From Streptomyces tsukubensis (lineage in GTDB: Bacteria; Actinomycetota; Actinomycetes; Streptomycetales; Streptomycetaceae), in contig NZ_CP020700.1 in assembly GCF_003932715.1 (NCBI RefSeq), positions 7,899,743 through 7,963,742 of the forward strand: 64,000 bases of DNA, in the 5' to 3' direction. The position numbers and the translations under genes are program-made. Numbering within the stretch: the stretch's first letter is position 1; each line of letters begins with the position of its first letter. A model generated the notes under the pieces. The model ran no database searches, was not told the DNA's origin, and saw only the letters and a program-made list of their open reading frames with translations. Positions 1-8,249 of this stretch are shown one piece after another.

Positions 1-1458
1 GAGGTCCCAGCCGGCCAGCCGGTCCCGGAGCGCCGCTGCGGCCGGGCTCAGCCCCTCCAGTCCCGCCAGCAGCGCCAGCAGAGGGCGGGCCGATGCGATC
101 CGGGTGTCCATGTGCACCGCGGCCATGCCCTCTGCCGTCCACGCCCGCCGTCCGTACAGCAGCTCACGGATGCGCGCGGCCCGGTGCGGCGCGGCGAACT
201 CCACGCCCAGCGGCTCCGCGAGCCCCCGCTCGTTCGCCATCACGGCGATCGCGCCGACGGCCGCACGGGGCGGGGGCCGCCAGCCGCGCCAGGCGTACCG
301 GGGTTCCCACGCGGGCACGGTCCGCAGCAGGTTCTCCCGGTCCCGGTGGGGCACCCGGCCCGCGACCCGGTGCAGCAGCCCGCCCTCGGTATCGGCGGCG
401 AGGACGACGTTGACGGGTTCGGCCCAGCCGTCCAGCGCCCGGTCGACGTCGCCGACGGTCCGCGCCCGCAGCAGCGCGGGGAGGGCGGCGAAGCCCAGTT
501 CGGCGGTGACCCGCGGCGGGGTGCGCAGACTGAGCACCTCGGCGTCGCCGCGTCCGCCGGAGACCACCGGACCGCGGTCGGTTTCGATCACCTCGACGTC
601 CACCGGCGCGCCCCCGGCGACCTCGACGGTTTCGGTACGGGCCCGGGCGGGGCGCCAGCCCTCGGGGCCGAGCGCCTCAAGACCGCCGTCCGGCAGCTCC
701 CGCAGCCGCTCCCGGTACAGATCCTGGTAGTCGGCCATGGCGTTGGTGATGGCCCAGGCGACGCCCCCGGCATGGCCGAAGTGGGCGATGCCGGGCACCC
801 CGGGCACGGCGAGCCCGACGACGTCGAACTCGTCGCAGGCCAGCCGGATCTGCTGGTAGACGCCCGGGTCCTCGACGGGCCGGTGCGGATCCCCGGCGAT
901 CAGCGGGGCGCCGTGCGCCGTCCGGTCCGCGCCGACCAGCCAGCCGTTGCTCCCCGAGCCGTTCGCACCCTCGGCGGAGAAGAGCCCGACGGCCTCGTCG
1001 CCGAGCGCCCGGGCCACCTCCTCGCGCCAGATCTTCGTGGGGAACCCGGCGAAGAGGATATGGGTGCTCAGCCAGATCCCCAGCGGCACCCACGGCTCCC
1101 AGGTGCGGGGCCGGAGCCCGGTCTCCGCGAACCGGGGATCCCGCCGGGCGCCCTCGGCCATCCCGGCGTTGACGCCGTCGACGTAGTGCCCCACCCAGGC
1201 GGCGGTGGCTTCGTCCAGCGACAGATAGCAGCGCCGTGCGGTGTCGTCGATGAGGGACCGCCGGGCGAACGCGTCCCAGCCCGCGGCCGCGGCACCCAGG
1301 AACGACGCGGACGTGCCCTGCGAACGGTGCCGTTCGACGTCGATCTGCCAGGCCCGGTCGACGGCGGCGTTCCACCCCTGGGCGCGGGCGAGCTCCGTCG
1401 CGCTCTCCGCCCGCAGATGCGGAATCCCCCGGTCGTCCCGGTAGACCCTGAAGTTCAC
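1..1458 (-). CDS. Penicillin acylase family Ntn hydrolase (3' end cut by window edge)
   Basis: N-terminal-nucleophile amidohydrolase of the penicillin/acyl-homoserine-lactone acylase family, which hydrolyses amide-linked acyl side chains. The visible 486 residues start at a GTG (complement of 1456-1458) preceded by GAGGGGCGGGACAG. They contain the hallmark SNGW (Ser170 would become the N-terminal nucleophile of the beta chain after autoprocessing), followed by GAPLIAGDPHR and an HFGHAGGVAWAITN segment typical of the beta chain. No signal peptide is visible, so it is probably cytoplasmic, unlike periplasmic PGA/PvdQ. The C-terminal part of the beta chain lies outside the window. An iron box lies 36 bp upstream and is shared with the divergent siderophore-interacting protein gene. 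Substrate is unknown; the family call is solid. Confidence 0.9.
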   Translation of the reverse strand, partial: MNFRVYRDDRGIPHLRAESATELARAQGWNAAVDRAWQIDVERHRSQGTSASFLGAAAAGWDAFARRSLIDDTARRCYLSLDEATAAWVGHYVDGVNAGMAEGARRDPRFAETGLRPRTWEPWVPLGIWLSTHILFAGFPTKIWREEVARALGDEAVGLFSAEGANGSGSNGWLVGADRTAHGAPLIAGDPHRPVEDPGVYQQIRLACDEFDVVGLAVPGVPGIAHFGHAGGVAWAITNAMADYQDLYRERLRELPDGGLEALGPEGWRPARARTETVEVAGGAPVDVEVIETDRGPVVSGGRGDAEVLSLRTPPRVTAELGFAALPALLRARTVGDVDRALDGWAEPVNVVLAADTEGGLLHRVAGRVPHRDRENLLRTVPAWEPRYAWRGWRPPPRAAVGAIAVMANERGLAEPLGVEFAAPHRAARIRELLYGRRAWTAEGMAAVHMDTRIASARPLLALLAGLEGLSPAAAALRDRLAGWDL

Positions 1459-1493
1459 CTGTCCCGCCCCTCGATGACGACGCCCCACCTCAT

Positions 1494-1512
1494 TTAGGTT
1501 AGGCTCGCCTAA
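1494..1512. promoter_or_regulatory. Iron box (DmdR/IdeR operator)
   Basis: The 19-bp sequence TTAGGTTAGGCTCGCCTAA is an almost perfect match to the actinobacterial DmdR/IdeR/DtxR consensus (TTAGGTTAGGCTAACCTAA-like). It sits between the divergent acylase and siderophore-interacting protein genes and could repress one or both when iron is plentiful. Confidence 0.9.
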
Positions 1513-1567
1513 GTTACTGTACGGACGTTCGGATGAACAAATGCGAACGAACAGGAAGGAGTAGGGC

Positions 1568-2296
1568 GTGGGACATGGCTGGGAGGGTGTGGTCCTCAAG
1601 TTGATGCGGGGGAAGGACTTCCGGTTCACCGTCACCGGGAGCGAGGCGGTCGGCGACCGCTACCACCGCGTCCACTTCACCGACGGCGGCATGCTGGCGC
1701 AGACCGGAACCCACCCCACCATGTGGGTCCGCGTCTGGTTCGGCAACGCCGGCAAACCCCACCAGCGCGCCTACACCCTGGTCGACCCCGACCCCGCACA
1801 GGGCACCTTCAGCCTCGAATTCGCCCTGCACCCCGGCCCCGCCTGCGACTGGGCCCGGGCCGCCCGCCCCGGCGACACCGTGGACGCGACCCTCCAGGGC
1901 ACCGGCTTCACCGCCCCCGACCCCCTGCCCGGCCGGCTCGTCCTCATCGGGGACCCCGCCTCCCTGCCCGCGATCAACTCCCTCCTCGACGCCCTCCCCG
2001 ACACCCCGGCGACCGTCTTCTTCGAGACCGGCCACCCCTCCGACGAGCAGCTGCCGTTCCGTCTCGACCCCCGGCTGCACGAACTGCGCACCGTCCCGCG
2101 CACCGGCGGCGGTGCCGGTCTGGTGGCCGAGGTGAAGGCGGCCCTGCCCGGGCTGATCGGGGACCCCACGGCCGCGTACGTGTGGATCGCCTGCGACACC
2201 GTCACCACGCGGGCCCTCGCCTCGTACGCCCGGAAGAACCTCGCCCTGCCCAAGGACCGGGTCGACGCCCTCGGCTACTGGCGCGCGACGGCCTGA
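1568..2296 (+). CDS. Siderophore-interacting protein (FAD-binding ferric-siderophore reductase)
   Basis: A 242-residue SIP/ViuB-family flavoprotein expected to reduce ferric siderophore in the cytoplasm and release iron with NAD(P)H. The FAD-binding R-x-Y-T motif (QRAYTLVDPD, residues ~65-75) closes the N-terminal beta-barrel. It is followed by LVLIGDPASLPAI and the C-terminal VWIACDT...ALGYWRATA typical of the SIP C-terminal domain. The GTG start at 1568 is favoured by an AGGAAGGAG ribosome site ending about 8 bases upstream; an ATG lies two codons further in. The iron box at 1494-1512 lies directly upstream, so induction under iron starvation is expected. It probably works with the siderophore uptake operon at 14-17.3 kb. 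Confidence 0.93.
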   Translation: MGHGWEGVVLKLMRGKDFRFTVTGSEAVGDRYHRVHFTDGGMLAQTGTHPTMWVRVWFGNAGKPHQRAYTLVDPDPAQGTFSLEFALHPGPACDWARAARPGDTVDATLQGTGFTAPDPLPGRLVLIGDPASLPAINSLLDALPDTPATVFFETGHPSDEQLPFRLDPRLHELRTVPRTGGGAGLVAEVKAALPGLIGDPTAAYVWIACDTVTTRALASYARKNLALPKDRVDALGYWRATA

Positions 2297-2353
2297 ACCA
2301 CGGGCCCGGTGGGCCCGGGGGACCGCCCCGCCGGTGCATGTAATACTCACTCC

Positions 2354-2860
2354 ATGAGTTCACCCATGACGGGCGGTCGGGCCGCCGGCTCGGCAGGTCC
2401 GGCCCCGGACATCCGGATCCGCCGGGCGACGGGCGCCGACGCCCGGGCGCTGACCCGGATGGTCCGCACCTCGGGTGCGTACGACGGCCACTACGCCTCC
2501 GTCGTCGCCGGGCTCACCGTCGGCCGCGACTACATCGCGGCCCGCTGCGTCCATGTCGCCGTCGGTGCCGACGGAGCCCGGCTCGGCTTCTACGGCCTCC
2601 TGACCGACACCGCCGAACTGGACCTGCTGTTCGTCGCCGACCGCGCCCAGGGTCTGGGGATCGGACGACTGCTGATCGCCCATATGACCACCGAGGCCCG
2701 CCGCCACGGCCTGGACTCCGTCCGCGTCGTCTCCCACCCGCCCGCCGAGGGCTTCTACCGCGCGATGGGCGCCGAACGCACCGGCACGGCACCCCCCAAC
2801 CCACCGGCGGTGGCCTGGCCCCGCCCCGAACTCCGCTTCCGCATCCCGGCCGCCCTCTGA
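2354..2860 (+). CDS. GNAT family N-acetyltransferase
   Basis: A 168-residue GNAT protein. The acetyl-CoA-binding region is visible as LDLLFVADRAQGLGIGRLLIAH (residues about 95-115, with the Q-x-x-G-x-G/A loop as QGLGIG), followed by the FYRAMGAERTG segment common at the C-terminal end of GNAT folds. Substrate unknown. I chose ATG 2354 over an earlier GTG at 2309. It has no Shine-Dalgarno, but TAATAC (2341-2346) ends 7 bases before the ATG, which fits a leaderless transcript. It converges with secDF across a strong hairpin. Confidence 0.85.
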   Translation: MSSPMTGGRAAGSAGPAPDIRIRRATGADARALTRMVRTSGAYDGHYASVVAGLTVGRDYIAARCVHVAVGADGARLGFYGLLTDTAELDLLFVADRAQGLGIGRLLIAHMTTEARRHGLDSVRVVSHPPAEGFYRAMGAERTGTAPPNPPAVAWPRPELRFRIPAAL

Positions 2861-2945
2861 CGGCCCGGTCCCTGACGGCCCGGTCCCTGACGGCCCGGCG
2901 GCCCGGCGGCCCGGCGGCCCGGCGGCCGGGACCGGAGGCCGCCCA

Positions 2946-2975
2946 CGGGTCCGTACCGGCGGGGGTACGGACCCG
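2946..2975. terminator. Bidirectional terminator hairpin between GNAT gene and secDF
   Basis: Perfect 12-bp arms (2946-2957 and 2964-2975; CGGGTCCGTACC and its complement) around a 6-base GGCGGG loop, located between convergent genes. There is no U-tract, as is usual in Streptomyces. Just upstream (2861-2935) lie short tandem repeats of GGCCCGGTCCCTGAC and GGCCCGGC. Confidence 0.75.
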
Positions 2976-3007
2976 CGGGACCGTACCCCCGCCGGAGGCA
3001 CCCGGCC

Positions 3008-5350
3008 TCAGACCACCGCCCCCGAAGGATTCCGGTCACGCGCGGAGCGCACCGGCTCCCGGCGCGGCCGGTCCCGGCGGCCCGAGGTCAGGATCACCGC
3101 CAGCGGCATCGCCGTGAACACCGTGGACGCCACCCCCGCCACGACCCCCGCCAGCAGCGCCACCGAGAAGTCCGCCAGCGAATCGCCGCCCAGCACGGCC
3201 AGGGCGGCCAGCACGAACAACGCCCCCATACCCGTGTTGACGGTCCGCGGCAGGGTCTGCGCCACCGCCAGGTCCGCCAGATCGGGCCACGCCGCGCGCG
3301 GCGCCGAACGCCGCAGCTCCCGCAGCCGGTCCAGCACCACCACCGAATCGTTCACCGAATAGCCGACGACCGTCAGCAGCGCCGCCAGGAAGACACTGTC
3401 CACGGGCTTTCCCAGCCAGGCGAAGAGCCCCACCACCAGCAGCACGTCCTGAGCCATCGCCGCCACCGCCGACACCGCGAAGGTCCAGCGGAACCGCAGT
3501 GCCAGATAGCCCAGCTGAGCCGCCACGGCCACCCCCAGCGCGATCAGCGCCTGAGTGCGCAGCTCGGCGCCGAGACTCGGCCCGATCCGCTCGTCCCGCT
3601 CCACCCGCGCCCCGTCCGCGACCTCGCCCAGCGCCGCCGAGATCCGCGACTGCTCCGCATCGCTCAGCTCCCCGGTCCGTACGGTGATCCCGCCCTCGCC
3701 GGACTCCTGAACCACGGCCCGCGGGAACCCGGCGTCCGATACGGCCTGCCGCGCGGTGTCCGCGTCGACGGTCCGCCCGGTCACGTACTCCGTCTGACGC
3801 CCCCCGGTGAACTCGACGCCGAATTCGAGACCGCGCACCCCGATCCCGACCACCGCGGCCAGCAGCAGCCCGCCGCACAGCCCGAGCCACAGCTTCCGGC
3901 GGCGCATCAGCCTCGGCGGACGCTTCTCCAGCCTGGTCCGCAGCCTGCCCTTGGACGCGATCCCGGTCAGACCCGGCCGCCGTCGCACCCACGGCCGGTG
4001 CAGGATCCACTCGGCGAACAGCCGTGTGATCACCATGGCCGAGACGAGGGACGCCAGCACGCCGATCGCGAGCGTCACCCCGAAGCCCTTGACCGGGCCG
4101 ACCGCGAAGGCGAACAGCAGCCCCGCCGCCAGCAGTGTCGTCACATGGGAGTCCGCGACGGCGCTCCACGCCTTGCGGAAACCGGTCCGCAGCGGTTTCC
4201 GGGGATCCACCGCGTCCCGTTTCCCGCGCGGGAACTCCTCCCGGGCCCGTTCGAAGACCAGGACGTTCGCGTCGACCGCGATCCCGATCGCCAGCACGAA
4301 CCCGGCGAGCCCGGGCAGGGTGAGCGTCGCCCCCAGCGCCACCACCGCGGCGTACGAGATCAGCCCGTACAGCGCCAGTGCCACCGTGGCCAGCAGCCCC
4401 AGCAGCCGGTACACGACGACGATGAACACGCCCGTGCACACCAGCCCGATGACCGCCGCCCAGAAGCTCGCCCGGATCGCGTCCTCGCCCAGCGTGGGCC
4501 CGACGGTGCTCTGATGGAGGGTGGTGACCGGCACGGGCAGTGCGCCGCCCTTCACCAGCGCGGCCAGCTCCCGCGCCTCGTCCCCGCCGAACCCTCCCGT
4601 GATCTGCGCCGAACCGCCCGTGATGCCCGCGCCGCAGGCCACCGTGCGTTCCATCCCCGGGGCCGAGACGATCCGGTCGTCGAGCACGATCGCCACCCGC
4701 CGCGCCGGATCGCCCGGCGCGGCACAGGCCGCCTGCCCGGTGATCCGTGCCCAGTCCTTCGCCCCGCCGCCGCGGAACGCGAGATCGACGGTCCAGCCGC
4801 GTCCCGACGCGGGGTCGAGCACCGCCTCGGCGTCCTTCACCCCGTTCCCGGTCAGTGCCGGAGGCGCCAGGGCCAGGAAGCTGCCCGGTGCGTCCGGGTC
4901 GGGCAGCACCCGCGACCCGTCCGCCGCCGGAGCGGCCGCGGGCCCGGCGGTCGCGCCCCGGACGGGGTGGAAGGTGAGCTGGGCGGTCCGGCCGATCGCC
5001 GCCGCCGCCTCACGGGGGTTGTCGACACCGGGAAGTTCGACCACGATCCGCCGGTCCCCGGAGCGCGCGAGGGACGCCTCGGCCACCCCGAGCGCGTCCA
5101 CCCGCTGGCGGAGCACCTCCAGGGTCCGGTCGGTGGCGGCGGCGTCGGCCCGCACGGTGGGGGAGTCCCGGGTCTCCAGGACGATCCGGGTACCGCCCCG
5201 CAGGTCGAGCCCCAGCCGCGGGGCCGAGGTCAGGGCGATCAGCAGGGAGACCGCGACGACGGCGAACGCGGCGAGTGCCCGCCACAGGTTGCCGCGGGGT
5301 GCGCGCGAGGTACGCGATGCGCGCGATATGGGTGAGGTACGGGAAGACAT
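3008..5350 (-). CDS. secDF: Protein translocase subunit SecDF (SecD-SecF fusion)
   Basis: A 780-residue fused SecD/SecF membrane protein that uses the proton gradient to pull preproteins out of the SecYEG channel. The SecD half has an N-terminal TM followed by GLDLRGGTRIVLET, the P1 extracytoplasmic domain, TM segments with VDANVLVFERAREE, and the SDSHVTTLLAA-type TM4 region. The SecF half begins near residue 540 with a TM then GVEFTGGRQTEYVTG, and later VNDSVVVLDRLREL and LPRTVNTGMGAL. Start: ATG (complement of 5348-5350) with GGAGCAGCC upstream; the open frame runs further upstream but that part is not SecD-like. Many streptomycetes carry this fusion in addition to separate secD and secF; those are not in this window. 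Confidence 0.95.
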   Translation of the reverse strand: MSSRTSPISRASRTSRAPRGNLWRALAAFAVVAVSLLIALTSAPRLGLDLRGGTRIVLETRDSPTVRADAAATDRTLEVLRQRVDALGVAEASLARSGDRRIVVELPGVDNPREAAAAIGRTAQLTFHPVRGATAGPAAAPAADGSRVLPDPDAPGSFLALAPPALTGNGVKDAEAVLDPASGRGWTVDLAFRGGGAKDWARITGQAACAAPGDPARRVAIVLDDRIVSAPGMERTVACGAGITGGSAQITGGFGGDEARELAALVKGGALPVPVTTLHQSTVGPTLGEDAIRASFWAAVIGLVCTGVFIVVVYRLLGLLATVALALYGLISYAAVVALGATLTLPGLAGFVLAIGIAVDANVLVFERAREEFPRGKRDAVDPRKPLRTGFRKAWSAVADSHVTTLLAAGLLFAFAVGPVKGFGVTLAIGVLASLVSAMVITRLFAEWILHRPWVRRRPGLTGIASKGRLRTRLEKRPPRLMRRRKLWLGLCGGLLLAAVVGIGVRGLEFGVEFTGGRQTEYVTGRTVDADTARQAVSDAGFPRAVVQESGEGGITVRTGELSDAEQSRISAALGEVADGARVERDERIGPSLGAELRTQALIALGVAVAAQLGYLALRFRWTFAVSAVAAMAQDVLLVVGLFAWLGKPVDSVFLAALLTVVGYSVNDSVVVLDRLRELRRSAPRAAWPDLADLAVAQTLPRTVNTGMGALFVLAALAVLGGDSLADFSVALLAGVVAGVASTVFTAMPLAVILTSGRRDRPRREPVRSARDRNPSGAVV

Positions 5351-5614
5351 GGCTGCTCCACGGGCAGTCCGCGGACGTGACGCGTCCGCGGACACGGGAA
5401 GGAGTCCGGGCCCGGTCGGACGGCCGCACGGGGGCGGCAAGGGACCACGGCACCGGAGGGCGCGCGTCCGGCGGCCCCGGCCGGCTGCTGCCTGCGGGGT
5501 GCGGGGACGCGACGGACGGCGGCGGCCGCCGGGGGAGTGTCCGCGGAGCGGTCCCGTCCGCCGCTGGGCCGGACGGGAGGCGCCGGACACGACCGAAGGG
5601 CGGTCGCCGGAGCG

Positions 5615-6031
5615 TCAGTTGCCGTGGGGAGAGGGAGGAGCCCTGGTACGAGGGGTGTCGACGCCGCGGGCGGGGGGCGCGCGCTCCTGCCGCGGGCCGA
5701 CGGCCTCGCGGCCCGTCACCGGCTGCGGCAACCCCGTGGTCACGGGCCCGGACGCCGCCGTCGGCGGACCGGCCGGACGGTCACCGCTGTCCGCCGCCAC
5801 CACCGTCTGCACGGGGGCGACGGGAGTGCGGCGCGGATCGGAGCGCGTGGCGGAAGCGGCCCGCTGGAGCGTGTCGGCACGGACCGGGGTGACCGCGTTC
5901 GCCCCGACGGCCGTGGCGCTTGGAGCGCCGGACACCGGGGACCCGCCGGTCAGTGCGGCGAAGGCGGTCCACAGGGCGAGCAGCAGGACCGGCAACAGGG
6001 TCGACAGCGCGATGCGTGAGTACCGCCGCAC
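5615..6031 (-). CDS. Small membrane-anchored or secreted protein, function unknown
   Basis: A 138-residue protein starting at GTG (complement of 6029-6031) with a GGAGGGGG ribosome site. Residues ~7-26 (LSTLLPVLLLALWTAFAAL) form one hydrophobic segment that is either a signal anchor or signal peptide. The remainder is an Ala/Pro/Arg/Thr-rich tail with no recognisable domain and no cysteine, so it is probably extracytoplasmic and disordered. It lies 264 bp upstream of secDF on the same strand and could be co-transcribed with it. No family is recognised; the low-complexity tail makes a spurious ORF possible, but the start, ribosome site and hydrophobic segment argue for a real gene. Confidence 0.55.
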   Translation of the reverse strand: MRRYSRIALSTLLPVLLLALWTAFAALTGGSPVSGAPSATAVGANAVTPVRADTLQRAASATRSDPRRTPVAPVQTVVAADSGDRPAGPPTAASGPVTTGLPQPVTGREAVGPRQERAPPARGVDTPRTRAPPSPHGN

Positions 6032-7325
6032 ACCGACCCCCTCCCGGCCGTGGACCCTCTGCCGGTCACAGCCTAGGGGACGCCACCGGCGGGCGACCCG
6101 GTGGCCCGGCGGTGGAGCGGAGCCGGGGCCGGTGGTCCCCCGCCGACAGGGGACCACCGGCCGCGGCCGTCAGGACCGCACCCCCGGGGGTGCGGGCACC
6201 CGGTGGCGGCCCAGCCGGGCGGTGGTGTCTGGGCGCCACCGCCCGGCCCGGCCACCGTGGCGGGAGCGGCCGGTGCCGTCACGGCCACCCCGGCGGCGCG
6301 GCCGTCCGGCCGTGCCGCCGGAAGGTGCCGCTGTGGGGGGACGAGCGCCGGAACTGCACCGCTTCCTCCGGGTGGATACAGGGCCCGTTGGGGGGCGGGC
6401 CCGTTGAGAACGCCGGAGAAGGCAGGACCCAGGGACTCAATCCAGGTCATGACCCTGACAAGCGGCGCGCTAGGAATCCTGGACTCCGGGTGCCCGTCGG
6501 AACAAGAACGTCTTTTGGCCGTGCTACGCGCGTCCCGCACGGGTGAAGCCGGACGCCGGTACCGGGCCCCGCGGGCCGTGCCGGGGCCGGGGTCTCCGGT
6601 CGGCGGCGGTACCGCAAGGACCCCCGCCGGCCGTCCGCCGTTCCTGTGCGGGCGTACCGGGCGCCACAAGGGCCGGAGCCCCCGCCGTGTTCGATCAGCG
6701 GCCGATCGCGGGGCAGCTCAGCGCGGGCGGTGGAATCGAACGGAATTGGGCGCAGAGCGAAGTGACGCCCTCTCATATTTCTGCAGGATTCCTGTGTAAT
6801 GCCCGGGTCCGGAAGCTGCTCCCGTGCCTTCCGGTGTCACGCTTCTGACCTGCTGTTCCCTCGGGCCGGTCGGCCGTCCGGCCGTGCCGGGCGCGCCGCC
6901 GTCGCCCGCGAGGGGATCCGGAATTCCGTCAAGCCCGAGCGGTATGGCGGGCTATGTCCGTTGTCAAGGTGTGGCCGGAAAGGGTTGGTGGGCGCTTCCG
7001 GCCCGCAGTCGGAGGCGGGAAGTTTCGTCACATGTCGCCGTAACGGCATCGGCACGCGCATCCCCGAGTGATCGAACGGAAGTGCGTTGCGACCCTCGCG
7101 GCAGGTCGGTTACTGTCGGCGACGTGACTACCGGGTCGGCCTCGCGCCATGATCACAAAGGGTTCCCGGCCTCGGAGTGACTCCGGGGCGGGCACGAGCC
7201 CCGCCGCACCTTCTTCCTCCCCCGAGCACCATCGCCCCGGGCCGTTCCGCAACGGCCCGTCCGGACGCGCCGGAACACTCCGGCCGACCGGCCGCGGGCG
7301 TCATCGGATTCCACGGAAGAAGAGC
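6032..7325. other. 1.3-kb stretch without a convincing gene
   Basis: All open frames here are overlapping Pro/Arg/Gly-rich shadows without conserved motifs or ribosome sites. The part from about 6720 to 7120 is distinctly less GC-rich than the surroundings (for example CTCATATTTCTGCAGGATTC near 6771-6790), which in Streptomyces usually marks promoters or untranslated RNA. The last part is presumably the promoter and 5' leader of the nitroreductase-hemerythrin gene. I could not fold a recognisable riboswitch or tRNA. Confidence 0.5.
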
Positions 7326-8165
7326 ATGGCCAACGATTTCAACCAGAAGATCATCGAAGAGTTCCGGGCCAACGACGGCAGGGTCGGCGGTCCGTTCGAA
7401 GGCGCCCGGCTCCTGCTGCTGACCACCACCGGTGCCCGCAGCGGCGCCCCGCACACCACACCCCTCGGCTATCTGCCGGACGCCGACGGGCAGGTCCTCG
7501 TCATCGCCTCCGCCGCGGGCGCCCCCCGTCACCCCGCCTGGTACCACAACCTCGTGGCGCACCCCCGCGTCCATGTCGAGACCGGCGTCTTCACCTACGA
7601 GGCGGACGCCGTCGTCCTCACCGGCGAGGAGCGCGAGGCGGCCTTCGCCCGGGCCGTGGAGAGCGACGACGGCTGGGCCGATTACCAGAGCCGTACCACC
7701 CGGACCATCCCCGTCGTCGCCCTCCGGCCGGTCGCCCACGACGGACCGCCCACCATCAGCGGCTCCCAGTCCTTCGGGGACGTCCTCGTCCGTATCCACG
7801 GGGTCCTGCGCCGTGAACTCGCACTGATCCGGCAGGAGGTCGCGGCCTCCGGCGCGAGTCTCGGCGCCCAGCTCCGGCTCAACTGCCTCAGCCTCTGCCA
7901 GGGTCTGCACAACCACCACGAGGGCGAGAGCCAGGGCATGTTCCCGATGCTGGCGCAGCAGTTCCCCGAGTTGGCGGACGTGCTGGCCCGGCTGGAGGAC
8001 GAGCACCGGAGGGTCGCGGAGCTGATCGGCGAACTCCAGCGGGCCGTCACCGCGGAGAAGCCCGACGCGGCGGCCACCCTCGCCGAGGTCGACCGGCTCT
8101 CCGCCGAACTGGAAGCACATCTCGTGTACGAGGAGAAGCAGCTCATACCGCTCTTCGACCGGTAG
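7326..8165 (+). CDS. F420-dependent nitroreductase (Ddn family) fused to a hemerythrin-like domain
   Basis: A 279-residue two-domain protein. Residues ~1-135 are a deazaflavin-dependent nitroreductase domain of the Ddn/FGD-associated split-barrel family: NDGRVGGPFEGARLLLLTT, GARSG, HPAWYHNLVAHPRVHVE. Residues ~150-279 resemble the hemerythrin HHE family: RIHGVLRRELALI, LCQGLHNHHEGESQGMFPML, LEDEHRRVAELI and ELEAHLVYEEKQLIPLF supply the H...HxxxE...H...HxxxE ligand series of a di-iron four-helix bundle. The ATG at 7326 follows GGAAGAAGAGC. The fusion suggests a reductase whose chemistry is coupled to O2, NO or redox sensing at a di-iron centre. Similar fusions exist in actinomycetes but their role is not established as far as I know. 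Confidence 0.9.
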   Translation: MANDFNQKIIEEFRANDGRVGGPFEGARLLLLTTTGARSGAPHTTPLGYLPDADGQVLVIASAAGAPRHPAWYHNLVAHPRVHVETGVFTYEADAVVLTGEEREAAFARAVESDDGWADYQSRTTRTIPVVALRPVAHDGPPTISGSQSFGDVLVRIHGVLRRELALIRQEVAASGASLGAQLRLNCLSLCQGLHNHHEGESQGMFPMLAQQFPELADVLARLEDEHRRVAELIGELQRAVTAEKPDAAATLAEVDRLSAELEAHLVYEEKQLIPLFDR

Positions 8166-8180
8166 GCGCCGACGGATTCC

Positions 8181-8224
8181 GTACGGTCTCCCCGCCCGGG
8201 CCGGTTGGCCGGGGGAGGCCGTAC
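8181..8224. terminator. Hairpin between convergent nitroreductase and glycosyltransferase genes
   Basis: Outer arms GTACGG (8181-8186) and CCGTAC (8219-8224), middle arms CTCCCC and GGGGAG, and inner CCGG/CCGG around TTGG form one long interrupted stem between two convergent stop codons. Confidence 0.65.
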
Positions 8225-8249
8225 CCTCCGGTCCCCGCCCGGCCCGGTC

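Noticed and set aside
112..1497. 461-codon plus-strand ORF at the left edge
   Set aside because: Antisense to the penicillin acylase gene, which has clear Ntn-hydrolase motifs; no ribosome site or family resemblance.
2861..2935. Short GGCCCGG-type tandem repeats as a regulatory array
   Set aside because: Located between convergent gene ends next to a terminator; looks like slippage in GC-rich DNA without positional logic for regulation.
6101..6799. 232-codon plus-strand ORF in the 1.3-kb gap, including MTLTSGALGILDSG
   Set aside because: The short stretch resembling a glycine-rich enzyme motif is not followed by any conserved sequence, and no ribosome site precedes it.
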